The position numbers and the translations under genes were made by a program. Below the pieces are notes generated by a model. It ran no database searches. It was not told where the DNA came from and was given only the letters and a program-made list of their open reading frames with translations. DNA of 64,000 nucleotides from Stenogyne calaminthoides (lineage: Eukaryota; Streptophyta; Magnoliopsida; Lamiales; Lamiaceae), in contig JBBCBC010000009.1 of the NCBI GenBank assembly GCA_037126765.1, positions 28,542,870 to 28,606,869 on the forward strand, given 5' to 3'. Shown here one piece after another: positions 34,449 to 46,079 of the stretch (position 1 is its first letter; every line of letters begins with the position of its first letter).

Positions 34449-35792
34449 AATACCCCCACTTAAATCTTTACTTGTCCTCAAGTAAAACAACATCAAGAGT
34501 AAAAATGGAGAAGCTAAGAAAATTCGCTCAAGTCCTCTCCACACACAGAACGTGACACTAAAGCAAAGTAGCAACTCATGAAATTTCGGACTAAGATCAA
34601 TGCAATTAGAAATTGTGAACTTTCGAAAGCTTTCACTAAAGTTCCCAAAATCATTTATGATAGATCCTCAATTCCTTAACTCGTTAAGCCCCTTACCATA
34701 CTTCGACCTCCTTACTTTACACTTCATCTAAAATAGGTAGCTTCAACAAACTCTACATCCTAGTGTACCCCCTATCTCCTTTTTTTTCTAAGGTCTGCAG
34801 CACCACTCTACTTGTCGGGTTTTAGCTCTAATTGTTTCCGACTTTATCGTCGAAACCCCGAAAGTAAAAAATCTCAAAGACCTTTTTTTTTTTTGTTCAA
34901 ACGCAAAACCGCAACTTCACTCCATCGTTAGGTTTTAGCTCTGAATTTTTCTTCGAGCCCCTAAAAATGGGCAGCTGTACCGGTTCTTTTTCTTTTCACA
35001 ATTCTTCGACTAAACTCCTTTTCTCCAAACCACATTCAAAAAAAAAATTCCAACCTTAAGGGGCACACCATAAATGCATCATTTATCTAAGCAACCTAAT
35101 TAGACTACACTACTATAAGGAAGCCAAAGCAGAATTCAGAACTATAACTCATCAATTCATCACTTTACTATCACAAATTCAAACGGACCCTCTCATGAAA
35201 CCTTCATCTACTCACAACATCCGCATGCATCAAACAAAGCAAATTTAACCAGAAACTCCATAGTTTACCACAAAACAATAATATCACAACCTTTCAACAA
35301 ATAACTCTCGACTCATCATTGAAATTTAACTTCTCCAAGCACAATCACAAATATAAATCAATGCCTCTCCCCCCACACTTAATACGTTGCTTGTCCACAA
35401 GCAACAAAAATAAATATGCACAAGATAGAGAGAGCAAGATAAGAGAAAGAGTATCACCGGATAAACTGGAGAGTGTAGGCACTACTAGTAATCCACCATT
35501 CGCATTCACTTCAAGCACTGGAGAGCCTGCAACAAAATTGAGACAGACACACGAAGAAGACAACCAAAAAAAAAGCGCAAAAATTTAATCGCTCTTTGTG
35601 TGACCTTTGGGTTACCCAAAGGTCGAATTGAAAAAAGTTGCAAACGACTACGAAAAAAAACAAGGGGGAGAAAAATCAACAACTAAGATGCTAAAATACT
35701 TGAAAAAATAACAGAAAAAAATAAGCCCCCACAAATCACACACAAAAAGCACAAAATTATTTACACCGTTCCCCGGCAACGGCGCCAAAATT
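34449..35792 (-). other. Non-coding interior of element Y
   Basis: No supported coding frame. It holds the polypurine tract (34449-34462), a perfect short hairpin (34468-34485, TTACTTG/CAAGTAA), an 18-nt primer site, and a second purine tract plus hairpin pair at 35367-35405 (stem GTTGCTTGT/ACAAGCAAC). Several T and A homopolymers occur near 34780-34900 and 35040. Confidence 0.8.
35770..35787 (-). other. tRNA-Asp primer binding site of element Y
   Basis: TGGCGCCGTTGCCGGGGA on the minus strand, complementary to the 3' end of plant tRNA-Asp including CCA, 5 bp from the LTR end. Confidence 0.9.
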
Positions 35793-37177
35793 TGACCGCA
35801 CTGTCGAGGTGCTACAAAAATAAATACTCAAATCTATCCTACTAACTCGTAGTAGTGGCAAGTAAGGGGTCGATCCACAGGGAACGTGGAATAATTATTA
35901 TGCTATTGTATGAATTTATGAGGACAAACGCAAGAGGGGGGGTATGGATTGGATTTCTATAACTACGAGATAAATAAAATAGTGAACTAATAAATAAGAT
36001 TAAACAATTAAAAGCAATAATACTGAAAGTTTAATGAACGAAACCAAGGAGAAATAAATACCCCAACTCACGGTTCATTCATCCCCCATGTTAACACGAC
36101 CACTTTGACCTCGACGTTTATTTTATTTGTTTTCAAGATTAATGCCCCTCGGGGATCAAAACGCTTCGATTTCCCGGTCCTATCCCTTATGTATATCTAA
36201 TTGAAAAGACGCTCCCTTCAAGAAAACCTTTCTAACTAAGTAGTCTAGGTTAGCCCATAGATTTAACCCAGTTAAAAACATTAAACTCTAAGATAGAGAG
36301 CAAACAAATTCTCAAGTACACTTAGCGCGACCGTAAGAACCTGGTCTAATTCACCCTAGAGAATCCACTAGTTGTTACCAAGAGTCTCCACATATAACAA
36401 TTACACGGATTACATGCTTAGATTTAACAGGCATATTTAAACAACTAACCTAGATGGTCAATCTAAATCAATTAATTTAAACATGCAAGAAGTTGAAACA
36501 GATAAATTAAACAATCCCAAAATAAATATCGTAAACGTCTCGAATTAAATAATCACATTAAACATGGGTTCAGAAATTTCCAGAGTTGGGATAAAACGAC
36601 TAACTAAATAAGACTCTCAAAACTGCTGTCTGCTTCTATCTCCCAAAAGTCGCCTCTGGTTTTTCGTGGAATTCCCCCTTTGCGTGTGCTGCTTATATAC
36701 TGCTTATATAGGTGATACGCACCGCCAATCTCCAAAGATATGATGCCATCTTAATAAATATTTCCTAATCTTCCCACCTTGCATGAGCCTTCTAGAATAA
36801 TTCCAATTGAGTCACGCCTAATCCACTTGACCAAATCTCAACAAACAAATCTTTCACCAAATCTTCAAGATATACTCAAATCTTCTTTTCTCAAATCGCA
36901 CGCATAATTCCTTTTTCTTTCTCAATTTCTAGAACCTGGACCAGCACTGGGTCACTCAGTGTGGGCTTTTGCAGCACCAATTTGGCCCAATAGTTTCATA
37001 CTCCAGAATAATAATCCACAAAAGATACCTAAATACACTAAAAACACAAGAATCGATCAAGTGCGGAATAATATCATCAAAACATGCATAAGTAATTAAT
37101 GATGTCATCTTAACATAAACGAGTCCAATAAATTGTACTCTAATATATTAAAAATATGCATAATTTACTACTTACCA
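35793..37177 (-). repeat. 5' LTR of element Y
   Basis: Collinear with 33063-34448 over its full length with scattered single-base differences and very short indels. Confidence 0.93.
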
Positions 37178-37182
37178 ACCCT

Positions 37183-38600
37183 TTCGCCACGAGTCTTGCC
37201 TTAAAGGTTTCAACCTTTCCGTCCGAGCCCCTTTTCCTCTTGTATACCCACTTACATCCAATGGGTTTTACCCCATTAAGTGGTTCGACTAGCTCCCACA
37301 CTTTATTGTGATCCATTGAACCCATCTCGGCTTCCATTGTTGTTTGCCAAGATGTCGCATCCTTGTCCTGGATCGCCTCGTTGTAGGACCATGGATCTGA
37401 TTCTTCTCCTGAGATCAAGTTCGAGGACTCTCCGATCCCTAAGAATCGTTCGGGTTGTCTGACAACCCTCCCACTACGACGAGGTTCGGGTTGTGTAGGT
37501 GTGACACGTGGTATGTCTTCTTGTAGAGTTGGCAACGGAGTCCCTCTAAGTTCTTCTAAGGTAATCTCGCTTCTAGGCTTTTTATCGTTCATATAGTCTT
37601 CTTCCAAAAATCTAAAGTGTGTACTAATTACGACCTTTTGATCTTTGGGACCATAGAACATGCATCCCTTCGTTCCTTCAGGGTACCCTATAAACAACCT
37701 TAATTCTGAACGTGCATCCAATTTCCCAGCTTCCCTATCCAACACGTATGTCGGACACCCCCAGATCATCATGTGTCCTAAGTCAGGCTTGCGCCCCGTC
37801 CACAATTCCCTAGGGGTTTTTGGAACCGTTTTGGATGGCACTAAGTTCAGAATATAAGTTGTTGTTTGCAAGGCGTAACCCCAAAACGATCTTGGTAAAT
37901 CCTTATAACTCATCATTGATCTTACCATTTCTAGAAGTGTTATGTTTCTTCATTCTGCAACCTCGTTTTGTTGAGGAGTACCGGGTGCAGTCAACTGGGA
38001 TGCAATCCCTTGATCCGACAAGTAGTTCAAGAATTCATCGCTGAGGTATTCGCCTCCACGATCAGATCGTAGAAACTTGATACTCTTTTCCTTATGATTC
38101 TCTGCTTGAGCCTTAAATTCTTTGAATTTATCAAAGGTCTCAAATTTATGCTTCATTAGGAAAATGTACCCATAGCGTGAGTAATCATCGATAAACGTAA
38201 CGAAATACTCGTAGCCTCTTCTTGCTTTGATTTGCATTGGACCACATACATCGGTGTGGACGATCTCCAACACTTCTTTAGCTCTAAGCTCCTTGGCTCC
38301 AAATGCCCTCTTGGTCATCTTACCCTCCAAACATGATTCGCAAGTTAGAAATGGTTCAACCAGGAAGGACTCAAATGAACCATCTTGGACCAACCTTTGG
38401 ATCCTTTTTGGATTAATATGACCTAATCTTAGGTGCCAAAGAAGTGTCTCGTTCACATTAGTCGAATGTTTCCTTTTATTACTCGAAACAATAGATGTGT
38501 TATAGGATGCATTCTGTGAATGATGTGCACCATTAATAATATAGAGATTGTTCCGTAAAGTTCCATGACAGATAACCACATCGTTACGCATAACAGTAAC
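37183..38600 (-). pseudogene. pol: Copia X integrase and start of RT
   Basis: Segment 38591-37950 has the GAG-pre-integrase motif LLWHLRLGHINPKRIQ and CESCLEGKM, then the integrase core (VHTDVCGPM, FIDDYSRYGYIFLM, KFLRSDRGGEY, APGTPQQN). After a stop near 37950, where the expected RRN is lost, segment 37928-37140 continues with SFWGYALQTTTYILN, the integrase C-terminus and the RT N-terminus (PIGCKWVYKRKRG, KARLVAKG). Confidence 0.92.
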
Positions 38601-38763
38601 ATGTTTAAAACGAACAGAATATCCATCAGCAAATAGTTTTGAAACAGAAATTAGGTTTTTGCGAAAACAGGAACATAAAGAACATCTCTTAAAATTAAAC
38701 TCTTGTCTTCAAAAGACAATTGCACGTCTCCCACTGCTTCAGCTGCCACTCTCGTAGCATCGC

Positions 38764-39370
38764 CTAGCGTGATGAGGATCTCACTTCCACTAAGTTGTCG
38801 GGTCCGCTTGAACCCGTGAAGTAAACATGATTAGTGGACCCCGTATCCATTACCCATGAATGGGTAGCATACGCCGCTAAACAAGTTTCAACAACTAGTG
38901 TTTGAGAATTACCTTTATTTCCATTCCGCTTGGGATTGGAACAGACCGACATCCAGTGTCCTCTTTTACCGCAGTTGAAACACTTCCTCTTTGGATTTTC
39001 CTTGACACCACCAGCATTCCTCATCTTTGTTGGGGTTATATCCCAACAATCTTACCATTGCCCTTAGCAATAGTTGAGTTTGATTGCTTATGGCTTTTGG
39101 TCCTCTTCTTCTTCTTGCCTTCCCTTGGCCTAGAAAATGAAGATAGACCACTTGCCGTCAAAGCTTGAGTTTTGTGCTCCATCAATGTTCGAGACCAAAG
39201 CTTGCAACAAATCAGCTAGCGAGGCCAAATTGCTCAAAAACTTTTGAACAGAGAGTGGAGTACCAAAGGACCTCAAGTTTGTTCAAGTGGGCCATCAATT
39301 TTGAGGATGTAATCCCTTACGGGATTGCCATCCACCATTTTTAGCGATGAAATCTCTCGCAAGGTGATCT
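38764..39370 (-). pseudogene. gag: Copia X gag C-terminus and protease
   Basis: Segment 39024-38764 has a CCHC knuckle (CFNCGKRGHWMSVC) and the protease site WVMDTGSTNHVYF. Upstream (39370-39025) lies a decayed gag C-terminal stretch with stops (a DYILKIDGPLE-like piece). The protease C-terminal half (38760-38600) is frameshifted. Most of the gag N-terminal domain is not recognisable. Confidence 0.82.
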
Positions 39371-40764
39371 GACGAGCCCCTTTTTTTGACTCGTCAGTTA
39401 GCTCATCTGAATTTTGGTGTGTCAAGAATCCACTTGTGCTTTTGTGCAGTTAGGACAATCATAATTTTTTCATTTCCAATCAACATAGTTTCCATACTAT
39501 TCTATTGACTTTAAGTATATTAACAGTGGATTAAAAGGTTGCGACATGCTGAACTGTAATAAACACACATCTTTGTACCATGATTAAATACAGAATTACT
39601 ACTTCGTTTTGATCGAGCCTCTTGGGAGGGTCATCGTCGCACTAATAATAATTCACAATCATCCTTTTGAGAATTTATTCATGTGAAAACTTTCTTTTGG
39701 CCGTCCCTTAGGGGAATTTCTCCAAAAGATTTCACAAATAAATAAATCATGGAGGTCAAAATTAATTTGATTCAAAACCGAATTAATTGTTTAAAACATA
39801 CTTAGTAATTTTTGGATTTGAGATTTTTCGTTGGGCAATTCTCATGCAAACACATTTAAACAAATTAAATAAAGCATAAGAAAATACAACAATAAATCAA
39901 GTAAAGCAAAAAAATAAACATGTTGGGCACAAATTATCCAATTGTCATGGTTTGATTTTTCTTGGTTTGATTTTGAAGAAACGTCGTCTTGAATTTATCC
40001 CACTCGAACGTCTCGAAAAGAACTCCATCTCGAAACTCCACGCCAAGTAGCTCGCAGTCGGGATGCACGCCGACATCCGGTCGGCCTAGCTCACGCCGCC
40101 TCTTGGATCTCTCTGCAGCCTCGGTAGGCGATGGGCGGGTCGCGCCCATGCGACGCCGTCGTCTTGCACAAGATCCGCCGATCCGTGATCGCCCGCCCTT
40201 CCTTTCGGCGTCTCTGCCCACGCTGCATCCCGTGCCTCGGCTGATCCACCGGCACGTAAGGCGCCCTCGGCGACTCCGTGCCTCGGTAAGCGCCCAGGGG
40301 CCCGAAATAAGGAGTCGGGGCGATCTGCCCGTCGGCATCATGCTAAAATCTCCACGGTGACGTCCGGCGTCCTTGGTCCTCTCCTTCGCACATTTCGCGT
40401 GATGCCGTCGCGCGTGTCTGATTAAAGAATCCATTTTAATTTTAAATCTCCGTCTTCGTCTTTGATCAGGTTGCAATTTATTTTACAAAATAAATAAACC
40501 TAAATTTAGACTAGTCTATTACATTGAACAAATCAAATAGCCTAATCTACTCGTGGATTTTCTCACGAGAAAAATAATTTCGAACGAGTCGAATTAAAAC
40601 CATTCATACACATGAAATAAATAAACACATGAAATACCATGACAATTGGATACCTGCAAAACAGATCTAACAATTCTACTATCCAATTTTCAATAAAATT
40701 TAATGGCCAACATTAATTTAAATAACAATTTAAATACAGAGCTCAAACCGAGGCTCGATGCGAT
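39371..40764 (-). other. Copia X leader and unrecognised gag N-terminal region
   Basis: About 1.4 kb between the protease/gag remnant and the 5' LTR. The 39934-40476 minus-strand frame (180 codons, Arg-rich, ending in GVEFRDGVLFETFEWDKFKTTF) is GC-rich unlike its surroundings. It could be a leader peptide of the element, but I do not recognise a family. The rest is AT-rich and non-coding. Confidence 0.5.
40752..40764 (-). other. Degenerate primer binding site of Copia X
   Basis: Directly after the LTR end the minus strand reads ATCGCATCGAGCC. In most Copia elements this place holds TGGTATCAGAGCC (initiator-Met tRNA). The ATC.GAGCC part is recognisable but one A of CAG is missing and the first bases differ. 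Confidence 0.55.
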
Positions 40765-41198
40765 TGTTGGGAAATTAGGGGTGCCCGGATCTATTCGAGG
40801 TGAATTTAAATTAATCAATTAATTACTAACATGAATTAATCCTAAATCAATTCAACATAATAATTAATAAGCAAATAAACAACATGCGTACACATGATCC
40901 ACGTAAATCCTAAGCATGCGGAATCTAGGAATTACGTAAATACTAACCTCTCGTAGAGACAACTGTTGAGACGATGGATCAACCCAAAATGCCTTCTCAA
41001 ATATGTCCCACGTCCACGAATGTAATCCGGTGGGAAGATTATCAACGAACGATTTTAATCTAAAGGAGAAAATAAAATATTTGGCCACCACCTTTGTGAA
41101 TTTCTAATTTTTTCAACACATGGAATTGGACTTGGGGATGAAAAATTCATCCCCTATTTATAATACAAGGGTTGGACGAAAATTTAGGTCATATGGGC

Positions 41199-42735
41199 TG
41201 TTGGGAAATTTATAGTTTTGATAAAAGTTCCAAAAACACATGTAATAGGACCAATCGGACTCGTTAGTGATCGATGTTTATATTACCGTTTATAGAATAC
41301 CGGTTGATAATTATCGATAGAACAACCGATGTAATAGATAGGTCACATATTGAGGGAACCTCAATATATAAGTCGGATCTGAAGATCCAAAGAAGCGGTG
41401 ATATCAAGCCGAATGCAAGAGAAGAACAGAAGATCGGATCGATCCGATCAAGTCGATATCACAATTTGAAGTCATGAAGCTCAAACTCGTAATACTTGAA
41501 GATCGATGACTTCGGAAGATCGGACGGAAGACCTACATCGGTAAAGTCGCTAGTTGAAGCTAAGTCAGCCAAGACGAAGACTCCATCGTAGATCGGACGG
41601 TCGGCTCAACGGAAAAATCGATGTTTCACCTAATCATACGTCTATGATCCAACAAGAAGAATGTCAACCTTAGTTGGAAGAACAACACCGAAAAATCTGC
41701 GTCTCGTTAACCAATAAGAACAAGACACGTATGATCGGGAGCCGACAAAGTACGGGATTCGATCCTGCTCTCTCTAACGGCTACAAAATACAAGTTCACG
41801 CTTTCGACCATGCCGCTCTCCGAAGCACATCACATCAATCCGCAAACCTACCAAATATAGCCCGAAAATTCAAATTGCTCTCCAACGGCTCTTTGATTTC
41901 AAGGTCTATAAATATGGGATCACACTTCAGAGTGAAAACACGGAAACAGTGAACAATCAAGAAGCTCAAGCAGTTATCAGATTTCCGCACGAAGAACACG
42001 AACTTGAAGTTAATTTTTATAGTGTTCATCCCATAAGTTCTTAGCATAGAAATCTTTTCATCTACCGATAGGCTACATTAAACACTAGAAAAGATTTTCA
42101 CAGTTGGAACCAAAACAATCTTATCAAACCCGAGTTAGGTTAAGTTGTTTAGAAGAATTCAGACTAGGGTTTCTAGTTACGATTTCGGATCGGTTGAGTG
42201 AGAACTCCTTAAATATCTGTTGTTGGTGTCTTTGTGTTGGACTAACACAAAAATCTAAGTCCGATTGGTTAAGGTGGTGCCCTTGTGATAGGGAAGAGTG
42301 GGCGTGGGATCGGGTTTGTCAGAACCACTATAAATCTTGTATGCCTTTACCGCTTTTGATTAATTATTTTTCACAATCGCACACAACCTTTTAAAGAAGC
42401 ATACATATTCTAAGTTAAGATCAGCTAGCACCAAGCTTCGATCTCGATCAAGCTTGACACTTGATCGGTAGTTAAAAGACTAACTTTGGAATCGATTTAT
42501 CAAAATTGGTTTTCACAGGTAAAACTTAAGCTTCCACACACATCGCTTAAACTGATAGTTACGAATCGAATCTTATATACGGAGATTAGTAAGTTGGTTA
42601 TCGACCCCAAACCGATTCACTACTTGACTGAAAGCATATCTGCCATCACAACTGATCTGCACAAAAAGTTTTTAGAAGTCTATTCACCCCTCCCCTCTAG
42701 ACTTCTGCCCTCACAAAACCCGTTCGGGACCTACA
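41199..42735 (+). mobile_element. Solo LTR, family B, copy 2
   Basis: 1537 bp, TGTTGGGAAATT to GGGACCTACA. Perfect target duplication TGGGC at 41194-41198 and 42736-42740. TATA box at 41907-41914. No interior of the family is in the window. It is clearly diverged from copy 1, with many differences at CAG/CTG versus CG positions. Confidence 0.93.
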
Positions 42736-43276
42736 TGGGCATTGAGAAATTTTCTTGCTTCTTCCTCAAGATACAATCTAGAATATATCCAATATATTCT
42801 ATTTCCCAAAATATCTCCCAACAAAATTTCCTCCTCCTTTCATGTTCAATATTTTCGAAAATATCACATGAAAATAGGAAGAAATAAGATCTTTTTCCTT
42901 TCTTGAATTTATGGGATAAACTTGTATCTCAAGAATACTTATTCCATAAGATCTTTCCAAGAAAATCAAGAAAAATCTTTTTCTCTTTCCTACCCAAATT
43001 TTCGAAAAATATTGTGGAAAAATAAGCCAAAATATTTTCTTCTCTTTTTTATTAATTGGACTTTAGTTTGGGCTATTTGAGGGGCCTTTAGGAGAATTAA
43101 GATTGGACCTCCAATGGGCTATGAAGCTTTAATATTTAGCCAAAATATTATTCAAGTCCATTAATATTAATTTACTCCACTATAAAATGAATATTGAACT
43201 ATCCATCTTAACCCACATTACGACTTCACAATAATATGGCTCCCGGTCATTATCTCCCACGTTTAAGATTATCTTA

Positions 43277-43429
43277 GTCCATTAATTAATTAAGCCACTG
43301 AACAAACTTTATATTAATTAACATCTTTGTCCTTGGAGTAAAGACAGCTCAATGTCCATTAATTAATTAAGCCACTGAACAAACTTTATATTAATTAACA
43401 TCTTTGTCCTTGGAGTAAAGACAGCTCAA
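43277..43429. repeat. 77-bp tandem duplication in Copia X 5' LTR
   Basis: The block beginning GTCCATTAATTAATTAAGCC (43277-43353) is repeated immediately at 43354-43429. The 3' LTR has a single copy, so the duplication arose after insertion or is an assembly error. Confidence 0.88.
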
Positions 43430-44094
43430 CATTATTATCCATACCGGAAATAAATTTCCACTTGCAAGATTTGGTATGATAAAGATTCTGAGCCCACCAA
43501 GGGGACAAATCAAACAAGCCGCATTTCATTAACACGATTCTCGTATTAAATCTTAGCAATCGTCATGTAATTAATATTGTCCAAGATCTCAGTATCGAAT
43601 CGCATTGATTCTCTTTCCATCATAAGTCAAAGCAATAGTTATTAATTTCACATGATCCTATTTAAGGAAGCGGAGATTAGAAATAACACACCACCGAGGT
43701 CTAATTCTTGTATATTGATCAAGAATTTATCCTCTTGTAGGTCCTTTTCAACAAGATCGGTATGCACTAGTGTAATCCCTTGGTCAAGACAAGCCAATCC
43801 CTGAGCCTTACACTTCAACCTTTCATGATGGGTTGTTCATTTCCATCCGGGTTGTGAATTTGTACTTAGTCACGAGGAACTGTTAGTTTGATCTTCGTGA
43901 TGAGGTATCACCAAATTAACTACAACGTAACAACGTCTTGACTTTTATCGAATGGGTATGCAAAGAAATATATATAACATTCATTCATATTTAATGCAAC
44001 ATGTGATAAATAATTTATTTCAAATAAAATAAATAAGAAATTGGTTTGTTATACAAAGTAAAAGAATACTTTTCAGTATAACCCCAACAAGGGA

Positions 44095-45300
44095 TCGACC
44101 CGGAAGTCGCATGTCATCAATTACACATCGACCCAGCTCAGAAGCCGATAGCCCAAAATAGGCAGAAATTCGGCCCGAAAAAATATCGGCGTTCTTTGAA
44201 GAAGTAAAAGTTCTTCAAACAACGACTGATTATCTTGAGCCGACCGGCCATAATGGGTGGCAATGCGGTGTTGGTAAAAAATCAAAGCGAGAACTGGCGA
44301 CTTTGCATTGATTACCGACCTCAACGAGGATTGTTCGAAAGATTTCTTTCCCATGCCTCACATCGACCACCTGATAGACAACACGGCTGGGCATGAGATG
44401 ATGTCGTTTATGGACGTCTTCTCAGGCTATCATCAGATAGCCATGTCGAACTCGATCGACAACATACCTCATTCTGATGAGAGAAGAACCTCTATTGTTG
44501 GAAGAGAATACCCTTTTGGCCTAAAAATCACGAGGGCAACATATCAAAGGTTGGTCAACCACATGTTTGCCGATCAAATCGGCAAGTCGGTAGGTTCAAA
44601 TCGGCGATGTAGTCATCAAAATCTTGAAGAGGGAAGACCACCTTGCGCACCTTGCACAAACCTTCGACATCCTAAGAAAGTTTAATACAAGGCTCAACCC
44701 TAAAAAATGTAATTTCGAGGTTGGTCAGGAAATCTCGGGCACTTGGTCGTGGCGGGGGAATAGAGGCAAATCCAAAGAAAGGTTAAGGCCATCTTCGATA
44801 TGAGGGCACCTCGAAATGTGAAAGAGGTACAAAAGCTTACAGGTTGCCTAGCCGTCTTGAACAGGTTCATCTCCCGAATGGGGGACAAATGCAAGCCAAC
44901 GTTCGACACGATCCGGAAGAAATTAAAGTTCGAATGGACACCCGAAAGCCAGGAAGCTCTCGATAAGATCAAAGCCTACCTGGCAGACGTGAGTATTCTA
45001 TCCAAACATGTCCCGGGAGAGAAACTTTTCCTATATCTTGCGTCTTCTGAAACCGCTCTAAGTGCGGTGCTCGTCGGCGGAAGAGGGCGAGAATCATTTC
45101 CCCATCTACTTGGCTACCAAAATTTGAACGAGACCGAGCGGCGTTATCCATCACTAGAAAAGTTGGCGTATGCACTTGTCATGAGTGTAAGAAAGTTGAG
45201 ACCATACTTTTTCGACCATCAAGTCGAAGTTCTTACTTCCCTACCTCTAAGGAATGTGCTTCACCCATTTGTCTGACAGTCGATGCCTCAAAGTGGAGCT
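44095..45300 (+). pseudogene. pol: Gypsy G2 reverse transcriptase, C-terminal part
   Basis: Continuation of 18426-18660 after Copia X. 44308-44685 has FPMPHIDHLIDNTAGHEMMSF and ATYQRLVNHMF; the YVDD region near 44600 is scrambled by indels. 44800-45276 has RNVKEVQKLTGCLA, FEWTPESQEALDKIK and RRYPSLEKLAYALV (connection and first RNase H). Compared with G it keeps about 70 more bases in the 44980-45060 segment. Confidence 0.85.
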
Positions 45301-46070
45301 ATAAAGATTGCCGAACAATGCGGGTAACATATGCAACTTCGGCGATGATTAAAACATGCACTTGCGGATTTCATTGTCGAACTTACCTTCTCGCCGGAGG
45401 CCGGTATTTCAGCCGGTCGCCTTGGCGAGTTATTAAGTAGAACGGATGGCGACTTCCCAAGTCGGTGTTGGGAGTAGTCGATAAGTCAGGAAGGTAATTT
45501 TAATTGACGCCATCACTTTTCCCGGCTTACGGCGAACAACGATTAGAATATAGAACTTTTCATCGGTGACCGAGATGTCGATAGTAATGGGCATCAAGAG
45601 GTGCGGTACCACACCGGACTCTCGGCTCGTGGCATGTCAAGTCTCGGGGAATCTGAGGCCGGATGATGATAATGGCGGCTACCGGAGGTGGTCAAAATCT
45701 TTATGTTAAATTCGAACAAATCCACGTTAACTTGGTTTCGAGGATCGGAATTCATGAGCCTATGCTCTAGCATGATTAGCTATTTCCGAGGGGCCAAGAT
45801 AGATGAAGGATGTCACCATCACAAAGCTCTCCCACCCTCCACCGATCATACGCTGGTCGCGACCTCAGAACCCCGACAATTGAGCCGATGACACCCATCA
45901 TTGAGTACTTGACGATTGGTCTCTTTGCCGCACGATAGAATTCAAGCTCGAAAAGCAACTATTTAGTCGCGCGATTATACGATGATCAACAACGAGTTGT
46001 ATAAGCGAGGCTTCAGTAGTTCCACTACTTCGATTGTATCACACTGCAATGCGGCAAGCCGTCTAAGGGA
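45300..46070 (+). pseudogene. Gypsy G2 RNase H remnant
   Basis: Collinear with 24880-25640 of G but so full of small indels that no open frame survives. Short recognisable pieces align at the nucleotide level (for example GATGAAGGATGTCACCATCA near 45802, compare 25421). Confidence 0.6.
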
Positions 46071-46079
46071 GATCAACGA

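Larger units (their letters stand above)
33063..37177 (-). mobile_element. Non-autonomous LTR retrotransposon Y (LARD/TRIM-like)
   Basis: Two LTRs of 1386 and 1385 bp (33063-34448 and 35793-37177), few differences, with a 1344-bp non-coding interior. Perfect target duplication ACCCT at 33058-33062 and 37178-37182. On the minus strand it has a tRNA-Asp primer site next to the 5' LTR and a purine tract (AAGTGGGGGTATT) next to the 3' LTR. No protein-coding domain is present, so it must borrow enzymes, most likely from a Gypsy relative given the tRNA-Asp primer. Confidence 0.95.
18661..44089 (-). mobile_element. Ty1/Copia retrotransposon X, carrying three nested insertions
   Basis: LTRs at 18661-20372 (3') and 40765-44089 (5', interrupted). 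A perfect 5-bp target duplication AGGGA is at 18656-18660 and 44090-44094. The minus-strand order is degenerate primer site, leader, gag remnant, protease, integrase, RT, RNase H, polypurine tract. It is split by Gypsy G (20986-32220), non-autonomous Y (33063-37177) and a solo LTR-B (41199-42735). Removing these leaves a Copia element of roughly 8.5 kb. It sits inside the RT region of Gypsy G2. Confidence 0.93.
40765..44089 (-). repeat. 5' LTR of Copia X, interrupted
   Basis: Plus strand TGTTGGGAAATTAGGGG (40765) to ATAACCCCAACA (44089). It aligns with 18661-20372 after removal of the solo LTR-B (41199-42735 plus a 5-bp duplication) and of one 77-bp tandem copy (43277-43353). Confidence 0.92.

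Noticed and set aside
35770..35787. tRNA-Asp gene
   Set aside because: Only the 18 nt complementary to the tRNA 3' end are present, next to an LTR. It is a primer binding site.
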